This document shows positions 1 to 6,709 of a DNA stretch of 20,631 nt, one piece after another. The position numbers were made by a program, and so were the translations under genes. The DNA is from Lachnospiraceae bacterium UBA6998 (GTDB lineage: Bacteria; Bacillota; Clostridia; Lachnospirales; Lachnospiraceae): assembly GCA_002448395.1 (NCBI GenBank), contig DJXS01000002.1, forward strand, positions 1 through 20,631. The letters run 5' to 3'. Under the pieces are notes generated by a model. The model was not told the origin of the DNA. It worked only from the letters and a program-made list of their open reading frames with translations, and did not search any database. Within the stretch, counting starts at the first letter, position 1. Every line of letters starts with the position of its first letter.

Positions 1-335
1 CCAACAAGCAGGTCGGCGTTATGTCGGGCGGTAACCAGCAGAAGGTCGTTCTCGGCAAATGGCTGATGAGAGATCTTAAGCTCCTGATCGTTGACGAGCC
101 TACGGCCGGTATCGACGTCGGTGCTAAGGACGAGATCTATCAGATCCTGGAGAACCTTGCCAAGCAGGGCGTGGCGGTCATCGTTGTTACATCTGACCTG
201 CAGGAGCTGCTTCGTGTCTCACACAGGATCATCGTCATGCGCAAGGGCGATATTGTGAAAGAGTTTAAGAATGTAGAGGTCACGCAGTCCAAGGTACTTT
301 CCGCTGGACAGGGTGTAGAAGAGGAGGCGGAATGA
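1..335 (+). CDS. Sugar-type ABC transporter ATP-binding protein, C-terminal part (5' end outside window)
   Basis: Only the last 110 residues are present; the first complete codon begins at base 3, so the gene runs in from upstream. The fragment opens just before the ABC signature of the second nucleotide-binding domain (SGGNQQK), followed by Walker B (LLIVDEPTAGID) and a conserved VGAKDEIY stretch. This combination is typical of the fused two-domain ATPases of the RbsA/MglA/XylG class, which power import of monosaccharides and related small molecules. It closely resembles the C-terminal end of the MglA encoded at 18574-20082 but is a different gene. The stop overlaps the permease start by ATGA (332-335), indicating translational coupling. 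The binding-protein gene is probably upstream of the window, and the substrate cannot be told. Confidence 0.93.
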   Translation, partial: NKQVGVMSGGNQQKVVLGKWLMRDLKLLIVDEPTAGIDVGAKDEIYQILENLAKQGVAVIVVTSDLQELLRVSHRIIVMRKGDIVKEFKNVEVTQSKVLSAGQGVEEEAE

Positions 336-1318
336 TGAAGAATTTTAACTGGAGTAAATACAGTAAACCGATCATCCTCGTCGCATTTATTGTTGTTTTG
401 TCCATCCTTCGTCCGAAGGCATTCCTTTCACTGGATAACTTCAGTAACGTGCTGTGGTCAGTAGCAGTTATCGGTATCATGGTCTCCGGAACGATCTTCG
501 TATTCCTGATCGGTGGTATCGACCTTTCCATTGCGACCTTGTGCGCGTTCTCCGCAGTCATTGCCGTCACGGTCACCCATAATTTGGGAGATACGCCCGG
601 CGCTGTTATTGCAGGTGTGTTTGCGGCTCTGATTGCAGGTGCCCTGGCAGGTGCCATTCATGGTATTGTCATCACGACTTTCAAGATCCCGGCATTCCTG
701 GTGACATTCGCTACACAGAGTATTTTCCTCGGACTTGCTATGGTCATGACCAACAACAAGATCATCAGCTGCACAGTTCCCGCTTTCACGGCGATCGGTG
801 CTTTCAAGATCCTTGGATTCCCGCTCCCTGTTTATTTCATGGCGATCATCGCGGTTATCAGCTGGTATGTGCTGAGAAAGACTGTTTACGGCAGATATGT
901 CTATGCGGTCGGCGGCAACCCGACAGCATCTGAGATTTCCGGTATCAACGTAAAGCTCGTATCGATCATCTGCTACGTTCTCTCCGGACTTACAACTGCT
1001 ATGGGTGGTATCGTGCTCGCGTCCATGACGCAGCAGGCATCCTCCTCCACCGGCGCAGGATACACCAATGATGTTATCACGGCAGCCGTTATCGGCGGTG
1101 TTTCCCTTCTCGGCGGCGAAGGTACCGTTCCCGGCGCGATCTTCGGTGCAGTCCTTATGGGACTTCTGAACAACGGTCTGAACCTGATGTCCGTACCGTC
1201 CACACACGCAGGTCTGGTAAAGGGTCTGGTTATCGTAGTAGCAGTTGCGTTCGACGCTATGCAGCACGCAGATCAGTCCAGAAAGAAAGTTAAAAAGGTC
1301 AAAAAAGCGAGTGCCTGA
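332..1318 (+). CDS. Sugar-type ABC transporter permease (RbsC-like)
   Basis: A 328-residue hydrophobic protein of the BPD_transp_2 type (RbsC/XylH/AraH class). It has the conserved loop GGIDLSIA (about residues 61-68) after the first hydrophobic segments. Near the C-terminus it has the family's GG-rich stretch (IGGVSLLGGEGTVPGAIFGA) followed by LLNNGLNL. Multiple membrane-spanning segments run through most of the length, and the tail is lysine-rich and cytoplasmic-looking. It should form the channel for the ATPase ending at 335, whose stop codon it overlaps. Two tandem ATG codons (332 and 335) could both serve as start. The substrate is unknown; the amidohydrolase that follows suggests the imported compound may be hydrolysed inside the cell, but that is inference. 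Confidence 0.93.
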   Translation: MMKNFNWSKYSKPIILVAFIVVLSILRPKAFLSLDNFSNVLWSVAVIGIMVSGTIFVFLIGGIDLSIATLCAFSAVIAVTVTHNLGDTPGAVIAGVFAALIAGALAGAIHGIVITTFKIPAFLVTFATQSIFLGLAMVMTNNKIISCTVPAFTAIGAFKILGFPLPVYFMAIIAVISWYVLRKTVYGRYVYAVGGNPTASEISGINVKLVSIICYVLSGLTTAMGGIVLASMTQQASSSTGAGYTNDVITAAVIGGVSLLGGEGTVPGAIFGAVLMGLLNNGLNLMSVPSTHAGLVKGLVIVVAVAFDAMQHADQSRKKVKKVKKASA

Positions 1319-1363
1319 TCTTTTGACAAACAATCATAAATGATGTCAGAATGAGGATTACTT

Positions 1364-2278
1364 ATGAAAAAAATTGATGCACATTTACATCTGGCCAAGA
1401 TCGTAGCGGGTTACTGCAGACGCGGTGAGCTGCGCGCCATCGGCGGCGGCAAATGCCAGTGGGGAAGCGGCGAAGTATTCCAGCTTTTCCCCCAGACCGG
1501 CGAATATGGCGAGGATTGCTTCACAGCAGAGCAGGCTCTGGCGATCATGGACCGCAACGACGTAGAGAGAGCTGTTCTTATGAATGGCAGCATGTACGGC
1601 TTCCAGAATATCTATCACGAGGAGCTTCTCGAGAAGTATCCCGACCGCTTCTGCCCTTCCTGTGAGGTGGAGCCTTTCGCAACCAACCACATGGAGACAC
1701 TGCACAGATTCCTGGAAGAGAAGCATTTCCATCTCGTTAAATTCGAAGTCAGTTCCGGCGGCGGACTTATGGGCTGCCACGATCCCTTCGATCTGTCCGG
1801 CGACAGAATGATGGAGATTTACAAGCTGATCGAGAAGCACAAAGGCGTGGTCGCGCTGGATGTCGGCGATATTTTGATGGAGAGCCATCAGACCGCCGCT
1901 CTGATGCGCATTGCTGACAGATGCCCTGACCTCAAGGTCGTTATCTGCCACCTTCTGGCTCCCATGAGAGAGAAGAAGAAAGAGTGGAAGGCAGAACTGC
2001 AGATGCTCAGCCAGGCCAATGTCTGGTTCGACATCGCTGCGATGCCCAAGATCATGTCTCCCGATGTATATCCTTATCCGGAGACAGTCGATACTCTGGC
2101 GGAAGCGAGAGATATCATCGGCGCAGACAGGATGATGTGGGGAACAGATGCTCCGTTCGCTGCTACGCAGGATTCTTACGAGCATCTCACAGATTATCTT
2201 GAGAAGTCCAATGTATTCTCACAGAAAGAGCTGGAAGACATCTATTACAACAACGCTAAGCTTGTCTACTTCAGCTGA
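1364..2278 (+). CDS. Amidohydrolase-family metal-dependent hydrolase (Amidohydro_2 type)
   Basis: A 304-residue predicted TIM-barrel hydrolase. The metal-binding DAHLHL motif is at the extreme N-terminus (His7, His9). Further candidate metal or catalytic residues are His175 (ESHQ), His196 (ICHLLAP) and Asp262 in WGTDAPF. It ends in the family-typical NNAKLVY. These features match the COG2159/Amidohydro_2 group, which contains hydrolases and decarboxylases acting on lactones, cyclic amides and aromatic acids. The protein lacks a signal peptide and should be cytoplasmic. It follows the permease by 45 bases, has a GAGGA ribosome binding site, and is followed by a terminator, so it is probably the last gene of the transporter operon. 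Exact substrate unknown. Confidence 0.85.
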   Translation: MKKIDAHLHLAKIVAGYCRRGELRAIGGGKCQWGSGEVFQLFPQTGEYGEDCFTAEQALAIMDRNDVERAVLMNGSMYGFQNIYHEELLEKYPDRFCPSCEVEPFATNHMETLHRFLEEKHFHLVKFEVSSGGGLMGCHDPFDLSGDRMMEIYKLIEKHKGVVALDVGDILMESHQTAALMRIADRCPDLKVVICHLLAPMREKKKEWKAELQMLSQANVWFDIAAMPKIMSPDVYPYPETVDTLAEARDIIGADRMMWGTDAPFAATQDSYEHLTDYLEKSNVFSQKELEDIYYNNAKLVYFS

Positions 2279-2295
2279 GTAAAATAACAAACAGA

Positions 2296-2344
2296 GGGGT
2301 CGGGAAGAAATGTCCTCCATTTCTTTCCCGGCCCCTTTCCTTTG
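2296..2344 (+). terminator. Rho-independent terminator after the amidohydrolase
   Basis: GGGGTCGGGAAGAAATG (from 2296) pairs with CATTTCTTTCCCGGCCCC (ending 2335), with one G-U pair and one bulged base, around a short loop. It is followed by TTTCCTTT. The U-tract is interrupted, so efficiency is uncertain. It lies 17 bases past the stop at 2278. Confidence 0.75.
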
Positions 2345-2346
2345 CG

Positions 2347-2396
2347 AAAAAAACGGCGCGGCTTTTAAGAATTGCTGTTCTTAAAGCCGCGCCGTT
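2347..2396 (-). terminator. Rho-independent terminator for the cupin gene (minus strand)
   Basis: Arms AACGGCGCGGCTTTTAAGAA and TTCTTAAAGCCGCGCCGTT (2352-2396, one bulge) flank a six-base loop. The seven A residues at 2347-2353 become the U-tract when read on the minus strand, so this hairpin terminates transcripts coming from the cupin gene. Confidence 0.85.
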
Positions 2397-2416
2397 GCGT
2401 GTCAGAATTATTTCTC

Positions 2417-2767
2417 TCAGGTTGTGTACAGGATCAGCGCGATCATCTCGATCGGCTCGCCGATGGCCTCGATGGAATGGCACTCGCCGTCACCGCAATA
2501 GTATACATCGCCGGGCTGTACATCAACGATCGTTCCGTTGTCGTTGTACTTGCCGCTGCCGGAAAGGATGTAATAGGTCTCAGCATCGCCCTTGTGCGTG
2601 TGGAGGCCGATCTTGCTTCCGGGATACACCGTCGTATGCCCGAATACACGTCCCTTATTCTCCATTTCCTCAGGTCCGTTCAAGAGACTTCTCACAGTGA
2701 TCTCACCGACGCCGTTAAAGGGAGACGGCTTCCGGATGCTGATCTTATCGTCACTTCTTCTAATCAT
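2417..2767 (-). CDS. Small single-domain cupin protein
   Basis: A 116-residue cytoplasmic protein. Cupin motif 1 is seen as PGSKIGLHTHKGDAETYYIL (His56, His58, Glu63) and cupin motif 2 as QPGDVYYCGDGECHS (His97). These four residues are the usual metal ligands of Cupin_2 proteins, so a metal-dependent sugar isomerase, dioxygenase-like or ligand-sensing role is possible. A strong AGGAGGG ribosome binding site precedes the ATG at 2767. It converges on the amidohydrolase and diverges from the antiporter gene, so it is probably transcribed alone. Function cannot be fixed from fold alone; an accessory role in handling the sugar-type substrate of the neighbouring operon is only a guess. Confidence 0.88.
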   Translation of the reverse strand: MIRRSDDKISIRKPSPFNGVGEITVRSLLNGPEEMENKGRVFGHTTVYPGSKIGLHTHKGDAETYYILSGSGKYNDNGTIVDVQPGDVYYCGDGECHSIEAIGEPIEMIALILYTT

Positions 2768-2824
2768 AATTACCCTCCTGTAAGTTGTGTGAAATACTGA
2801 ACAGTTTAAATATAGTTTATATTA

Positions 2825-2853
2825 ATTATACTAGATGGACTCGGATTCTTAAA
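2825..2853 (-). promoter_or_regulatory. Candidate promoter of the cupin gene
   Basis: On the minus strand a perfect TATAAT (2825-2830) lies 17 bases from a weak -35, TTTAAG (2848-2853). The predicted start is about 50 bases before the cupin ATG. The surrounding 2790-2860 stretch is very AT-rich. Confidence 0.55.
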
Positions 2854-2894
2854 TTGTTTCATATGCAAAAACCAAGATTTGATTCCCGGGTAAA

Positions 2895-2933
2895 CATGTC
2901 ATTTTTGACCTGTATTATGTCATATCCGACATG
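2895..2933. promoter_or_regulatory. Candidate operator: repeated ATGTCAT half-sites upstream of the antiporter promoter
   Basis: ATGTCAT occurs at 2896-2902 and again at 2917-2923, exactly 21 bases (two helical turns) apart. Each copy has an inverted partner: GTCA-N4-TGAC at 2898-2909 and TGTC-N6-GACA at 2918-2931. CATGTC (2895) and GACATG (2928-2933) bracket the block, which ends four bases before the -35. The layout fits a cooperative activator or repressor serving the antiporter or both divergent genes; the regulator is unknown. Confidence 0.5.
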
Positions 2934-2937
2934 CGGC

Positions 2938-2965
2938 TTGTATTTCTGTTTTCAAGTGCTATAAT
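2938..2965 (+). promoter_or_regulatory. Promoter of the antiporter gene
   Basis: TTGTAT (2938-2943), a 16-base spacer and a perfect TATAAT (2960-2965) form a SigA-type promoter. The predicted transcription start is near 2972, leaving a leader of roughly 115 bases. Confidence 0.75.
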
Positions 2966-2968
2966 CGG

Positions 2969-3080
2969 GGCGTTCCAAAGGAAAACGCCAGGATGGACAT
3001 GCTATGCTCATGACTGACTGGCGGTTTTTTTATTGCAGAAGCGCCGCATGGGCGCTCTTGTCAGTCATTATAGAAAAGAG
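2969..3080 (+). promoter_or_regulatory. Structured leader of the antiporter mRNA with terminator-like and alternative stems
   Basis: Four inverted repeats compete or nest here. GGCGTT/AACGCC lies at 2969-2989. CGCCAG (2986-2991) pairs with CTGGCG (3018-3023) directly before seven T residues (3025-3031), terminator-like. ATGACTGAC (3010-3018) pairs perfectly with GTCAGTCAT (3060-3068), enclosing AGCGCC/GGCGCT (3040-3056). The first and third overlap the terminator stem, as in attenuators and riboswitches. The transcription start may fall inside the first 5' arm, so that stem may exist only in DNA. The sequence does not match the fluoride, guanidine or Mn riboswitch consensus I know. Confidence 0.45.
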
Positions 3081-3088
3081 GAATAGTT

Positions 3089-4390
3089 ATGAGCATGTTA
3101 CTGGAAACTGCACTTGCGTTGTTTGCCGGGCTGATGATGACCCGTGTTTTCAAGTATCTGAAACTGAACTTTCCGGATGTGACGGCGTTTCTGATCGCCG
3201 GCGTCCTTGTGGGTCCCTTTATGCTGGGAAGACTCGGCATTCATGGAGTCGGATTTAACACGATGCAGGACCTTGAGGCCGTAAGTCCGCTCTCAAATGT
3301 TGCACTTGGATTTATCGCCTTTGATATCGGCAACGAGTTCCGACTGGCGCAGCTTAAGGAGACCGGGAAAACGGCCACAGTGATCGGCGTAATTCAGGCG
3401 CTGATGGCGACACTGTTTGTTGACGCAGTCCTGATCATGCTTCATTTTATTCTCGGACCGGAAGTGCTGCCGCTTCCTGTAGCGATCACTTTGGGCGCGA
3501 TCGCATCAGCTACTGCGCCCGCAGCGACCCTTATGGTCGTCAGACAGTACAAGGCCAAAGGCCCGGTCACAGAACTGCTCCTTCCTATAGTCGCACTCGA
3601 TGACGCGGTGGGACTGGTCGTGTTCTCGGTATCTTTTGGCATAGCGCAGGCAATGGCCGGCGGAACACTGGACTTCGTTTCGGTCATTGTCAATCCGCTG
3701 CTGGAAATTGTGTTTTCACTGATCCTGGGCGCGGTGATGGGAACGCTGCTCACTGTGCTGGAGAAGATTTTCTTCTCCAACTCCAACCGCCTGTCTCTGA
3801 CGATCTCTTTCGTGATCATGACGATCGCGATGGCTTCGCAGGAATTTGAACTCGGCGGTGGAGCAAAGATCAGTTTTTCGTCACTACTTGTATGTATGAT
3901 GCTGGGAACGGTCTTCTGTAATTTCAGCGAGTATTCTGTGGATATCATGAACCGTTCATCCAAGTGGACGTCACCGCTGTACGCGCTCTTCTTCGTGCTG
4001 TCCGGCGCGGAGCTGGATCTGGGCGTGTTCCGCTATCCCGCAATCGTGCTGATCGGCGTTGTCTATATCCTGATGCGCTGCCTCGGAAAGTATTACGGCG
4101 CTCGGCTCAGCAGTTCACTCATGCACTGCAATGAGACGGTCCGCAAATATCTCGGAATCACTCTGTTCCCGCAGGCCGGCGTTGCGCTCGGCATGGTGGT
4201 CACAGCGCAGGCACTGGGAGAAGAGATGGGCAGTATGGTGCGCAATATCATACTCTTCAGTGTCCTGGTCTATGAGCTGGCAGGCCCGCAGCTGACAAGG
4301 ATCGCGCTGACGAAGGCCGGCGAGATCAAGGCAGGCGCGGATGACGCCAAGAACAGGGCCCGCTTCGAGAAGAAGGCCAAAATAGCATAA
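3089..4390 (+). CDS. Cation:proton antiporter, CPA2 / Na+/H+ exchanger family
   Basis: A 433-residue integral membrane protein with hydrophobic segments through nearly its whole length, matching the Na_H_Exchanger (PF00999) fold. The family's unwound-helix region is visible as ASATAPAATLMVV (about 139-151). The ion-binding pair Asp171-Asp172 lies in VALDDAVGL. A double-Asp site is associated with electrogenic Na+/H+ exchangers such as NapA and NhaA rather than with K+ efflux proteins of the Kef type. No TrkA-N/RCK domain follows; the short C-terminal tail is charged. The ribosome binding site is GAGGA before ATG 3089. The gene has its own promoter and a complex leader, consistent with ion- or pH-responsive control. 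No clear terminator follows. Confidence 0.88.
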   Translation: MSMLLETALALFAGLMMTRVFKYLKLNFPDVTAFLIAGVLVGPFMLGRLGIHGVGFNTMQDLEAVSPLSNVALGFIAFDIGNEFRLAQLKETGKTATVIGVIQALMATLFVDAVLIMLHFILGPEVLPLPVAITLGAIASATAPAATLMVVRQYKAKGPVTELLLPIVALDDAVGLVVFSVSFGIAQAMAGGTLDFVSVIVNPLLEIVFSLILGAVMGTLLTVLEKIFFSNSNRLSLTISFVIMTIAMASQEFELGGGAKISFSSLLVCMMLGTVFCNFSEYSVDIMNRSSKWTSPLYALFFVLSGAELDLGVFRYPAIVLIGVVYILMRCLGKYYGARLSSSLMHCNETVRKYLGITLFPQAGVALGMVVTAQALGEEMGSMVRNIILFSVLVYELAGPQLTRIALTKAGEIKAGADDAKNRARFEKKAKIA

Positions 4391-4450
4391 ATTGAGCTTA
4401 ATCTTTAAAAAAACACAGATTTCTCGTGGCATGCGGTGAACAGTGCCGTA

Positions 4451-4498
4451 TATCTAAACAGTTATAAGAAAAACAAAAAAGTATTTTATGTTTAGATA
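4451..4498 (+). repeat. Perfect 10-base inverted repeat just before the lipoprotein ribosome binding site
   Basis: TATCTAAACA (4451-4460) and TGTTTAGATA (4489-4498) are perfect inverted copies separated by 28 A-rich bases. The second arm directly abuts AAAGGAG, the ribosome binding site of the next gene. It may be a protein-binding site or an RNA stem that affects translation. The rest of the 4391-4510 spacer shows no clear terminator or promoter. Confidence 0.5.
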
Positions 4499-4510
4499 AA
4501 GGAGATAGTT

Positions 4511-4951
4511 ATGAGAAAGATGAAGTTATTCACAATTGCAGCAATCATGGCACTGGCTTTGGCGGCAGTCGGCTGCGGCGGCAAAATTGAGGAGTCCAAC
4601 TCCATGCTGTCGATCGTGATCGAAGATGAAAAAGTGTGTGAGATTGAGCTTTCGGATACAGGCGAAGACAGCTCCGTGTCATCTGCTGCACTGGTAATCG
4701 CAGATGGCGAGGCACTCGTGATCGAGCCCAGCCTCGAAGAAGGAGATAAAGTCCTGATCCAGATGAAGTCCGGCGCGGAGAATGAGAGCATCGATGCAGT
4801 TCCCGATATGAGTGATCCGGACTATGAGATAACTGTGGAAGGCAATCAAGCCTTGCAGTATTCTCTGAATCCCGGTTCCTACAGAGTAAACATACTCCCT
4901 GAGAAGAATACCAACGGCACGATCACAATGACAGTGCAGACGGTTAAGTGA
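4511..4951 (+). CDS. Small predicted lipoprotein, function unknown
   Basis: A 146-residue protein with a lysine/arginine N-terminus (MRKMK), a hydrophobic segment and the lipobox AVGC (lipidated Cys22), so it should be exported and anchored to the outer face of the membrane. The mature part is acidic, with predicted beta-strand-rich stretches, and ends in alternating hydrophobic residues (GTITMTVQTV) that suggest a small beta-sandwich. I do not recognise a family. AAAGGAG lies six to seven bases before the ATG. It is closed by a strong terminator at 5000-5026, so it is transcribed separately from the phosphatase that follows. Confidence 0.82.
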   Translation: MRKMKLFTIAAIMALALAAVGCGGKIEESNSMLSIVIEDEKVCEIELSDTGEDSSVSSAALVIADGEALVIEPSLEEGDKVLIQMKSGAENESIDAVPDMSDPDYEITVEGNQALQYSLNPGSYRVNILPEKNTNGTITMTVQTVK

Positions 4952-4999
4952 TGTTGGGAAAACTGAATAATCAGATTTGATAATAAAATGGAAACTAAG

Positions 5000-5026
5000 C
5001 CGCTGCTGTGATGCAGCGGTTTTTTT
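5000..5026 (+). terminator. Rho-independent terminator after the lipoprotein
   Basis: CCGCTGC (5000-5006) and GCAGCGG (5013-5019) pair perfectly around a six-base loop, followed by seven T residues (5020-5026). Confidence 0.9.
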
Positions 5027-5027
5027 A

Positions 5028-5036
5028 TGCTAGAAT
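5028..5036 (+). promoter_or_regulatory. Candidate extended -10 promoter for the phosphatase gene
   Basis: TGCTAGAAT is an extended -10 (TG-N-TAGAAT) directly after the preceding terminator, about 50 bases before the start at 5086. No convincing -35 is visible. Confidence 0.45.
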
Positions 5037-5085
5037 GTATGTAATGATCGAAATGTAAATCAAGTGTTCGAAGGAGAGTGAGCGG

Positions 5086-6708
5086 ATGTTTGAAAAGATC
5101 AGAAAAATGCGGTCCAATATGGCCATCTATATAACGTCAAGCGTTGTGACCCTGTTGGCCGTGTTCGGGATCAGTGTCTGTATAAGTGGTATTATCAGTT
5201 TCACAAATGCTTTTGATGAAATGAATTCAACCACCACTTTTCATATGGCGTATACTGCCGCCTCTCTGGTGAACGGCGATCACATTAAAGCCTATTTGGC
5301 AGGAGAAGAGCCGGAAGAGTACGCCCGCACTAAGAGGATTCTGGATGCCTATTGCCATAGGATGAGTGTTTCTTTGATCTATGTCATCGATGTGGATCAG
5401 ACTGATTATGAGAGATTTGTGTCGGTTTTCAACGCTGTGGATAATTCTGTGGATGATTCCAATTACGAGCCATGGGAGATCGGACATAAACGTGAGACCA
5501 CCAATGAGGAATACAGGAAGAGTTACGAAGAATTATACAATAAGGAAAAAGAGTATGCGACTATCTACCGGCTGCGTCCGGGGAATGGCCTGAACCCCCA
5601 TATTACCACGATCGTTCCGGTTACGAATTCGGAGGGAGATGTGTCGGCTCTTCTCTGTATTCAGCGCCCGATCCTTGAACTGGAGAAGGCCATCATCAGG
5701 TTCATGCTGCATATCGTTGTTATAGTGCTCATACTGGCGGTGCTGGCTTCGAATCTGGCGGCAAAGTCTCTGGCAAAATGGGTCTTCATCCCGATCAAGA
5801 GAGTCTCGGACGAGGCGTCCCGTTTCGCCCGGGAGAACACCAAGGGCGAGGAACTCGGAGACGTCAGCAGATTTGAGGAGATCGACACCCTGTCCCGCTC
5901 GATCGATAAGATGGAGACGGATATGGTCAACTATATTGAGAACCTGACTGCGTACACGGCGGAAAGGGAGAGAATCGGGACGGAGCTGTCTTTTGCCAAA
6001 AATATACAGCACAGCTCGCTGCCGACCACATTTCCGGCTTTCCCTGACAGAACGGATTTCGACATTTATGCTTCTATGACGCCTGCCAGAGAGGTGGGAG
6101 GAGATTTCTATAACTTCCGGCTGCTCGACGACGATCACCTTGCGATGTGGATCGGAGACGTCTCGGATAAAGGAGTGCCCGCGGCGCTGTTCATGATGGC
6201 GATCAATATCGTGATCAATAACAGGGCCAGCATGGGCGGAACGCCTGCGGAGATCATGGCCTTTGTCAACAATAACATCTGCGAGCACAACAAGGCGAAT
6301 CTGTTCGTCACGATATGGCTGGGGATCCTGGAACTCTCAACGGGCCGCCTGACCTTTGTCAATGCTGGCCATGAGGAACTGGCGGTATATCATAAAGGCG
6401 GAAGATTTGAACTCTATAAGGTCAAGCACAATGTCGCTGTAGGCGTATTTCCGGACATTGAGTATACGAACTATGAACTTCAGCTTGGCAGAGGCGACAA
6501 GCTGTTCGCTTATACGGATGGTGTTCCGGAAGCTACAGATATGTTTAATAAGCTTTACACAACGGGCAGGATGCTCGAGGCTCTGAACAGGTACCGCGAC
6601 GGATCGCCGCAGGAGGTCCTGGAGGGTGTGCATAAGAGCGTCAAAGAGTTTGTCGGCGACAGACCTCAGTTCGACGACCTGACAATGCTGGGCTTTGAAT
6701 TGAAGTAA
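5086..6708 (+). CDS. Membrane-anchored PP2C-type serine phosphatase with HAMP domain (RsbU/SpoIIE-like)
   Basis: A 540-residue signalling protein. Segments in order: a membrane helix (about 14-38), an extracytoplasmic sensor region (about 39-203), a second membrane helix (about 204-224), a HAMP-like linker (about 225-280), a short coiled region (ERERIGTELSFAKNIQHSSLP) and a SpoIIE-type phosphatase domain (about 310-540). Metal-binding aspartates are seen in AREVGGDFY (Asp340), IGDVSDKG (Asp358), YTDGVPEA (Asp478) and FDDLTM (Asp530/531), so the enzyme looks active. Such proteins dephosphorylate anti-anti-sigma factors (STAS proteins) in partner-switching pathways. No STAS protein, anti-sigma kinase or sigma factor is encoded nearby. 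AAGGAG precedes the ATG. The stop is one base from the stop of the convergent LysR gene. Confidence 0.92.
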   Translation: MFEKIRKMRSNMAIYITSSVVTLLAVFGISVCISGIISFTNAFDEMNSTTTFHMAYTAASLVNGDHIKAYLAGEEPEEYARTKRILDAYCHRMSVSLIYVIDVDQTDYERFVSVFNAVDNSVDDSNYEPWEIGHKRETTNEEYRKSYEELYNKEKEYATIYRLRPGNGLNPHITTIVPVTNSEGDVSALLCIQRPILELEKAIIRFMLHIVVIVLILAVLASNLAAKSLAKWVFIPIKRVSDEASRFARENTKGEELGDVSRFEEIDTLSRSIDKMETDMVNYIENLTAYTAERERIGTELSFAKNIQHSSLPTTFPAFPDRTDFDIYASMTPAREVGGDFYNFRLLDDDHLAMWIGDVSDKGVPAALFMMAINIVINNRASMGGTPAEIMAFVNNNICEHNKANLFVTIWLGILELSTGRLTFVNAGHEELAVYHKGGRFELYKVKHNVAVGVFPDIEYTNYELQLGRGDKLFAYTDGVPEATDMFNKLYTTGRMLEALNRYRDGSPQEVLEGVHKSVKEFVGDRPQFDDLTMLGFELK

Positions 6709-6709
6709 T

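Noticed and set aside
458..1333. Minus-strand open frame opposite the RbsC-like permease
   Set aside because: It is antisense to a membrane protein gene. The Asp/Cys/Arg-rich product is implausible.
2969..3030. Known riboswitch (fluoride, guanidine or Mn) in the antiporter leader
   Set aside because: The conserved core sequences of those classes, as I know them, are absent, so no known class is assigned.
3004..3258. 84-codon open frame starting in the antiporter leader
   Set aside because: It has no ribosome binding site, runs out of frame into the antiporter and has no recognisable features. A six-codon frame at 2993-3013 (MDMLCS) could be a leader peptide but has only a weak AAAGG and is not supported.
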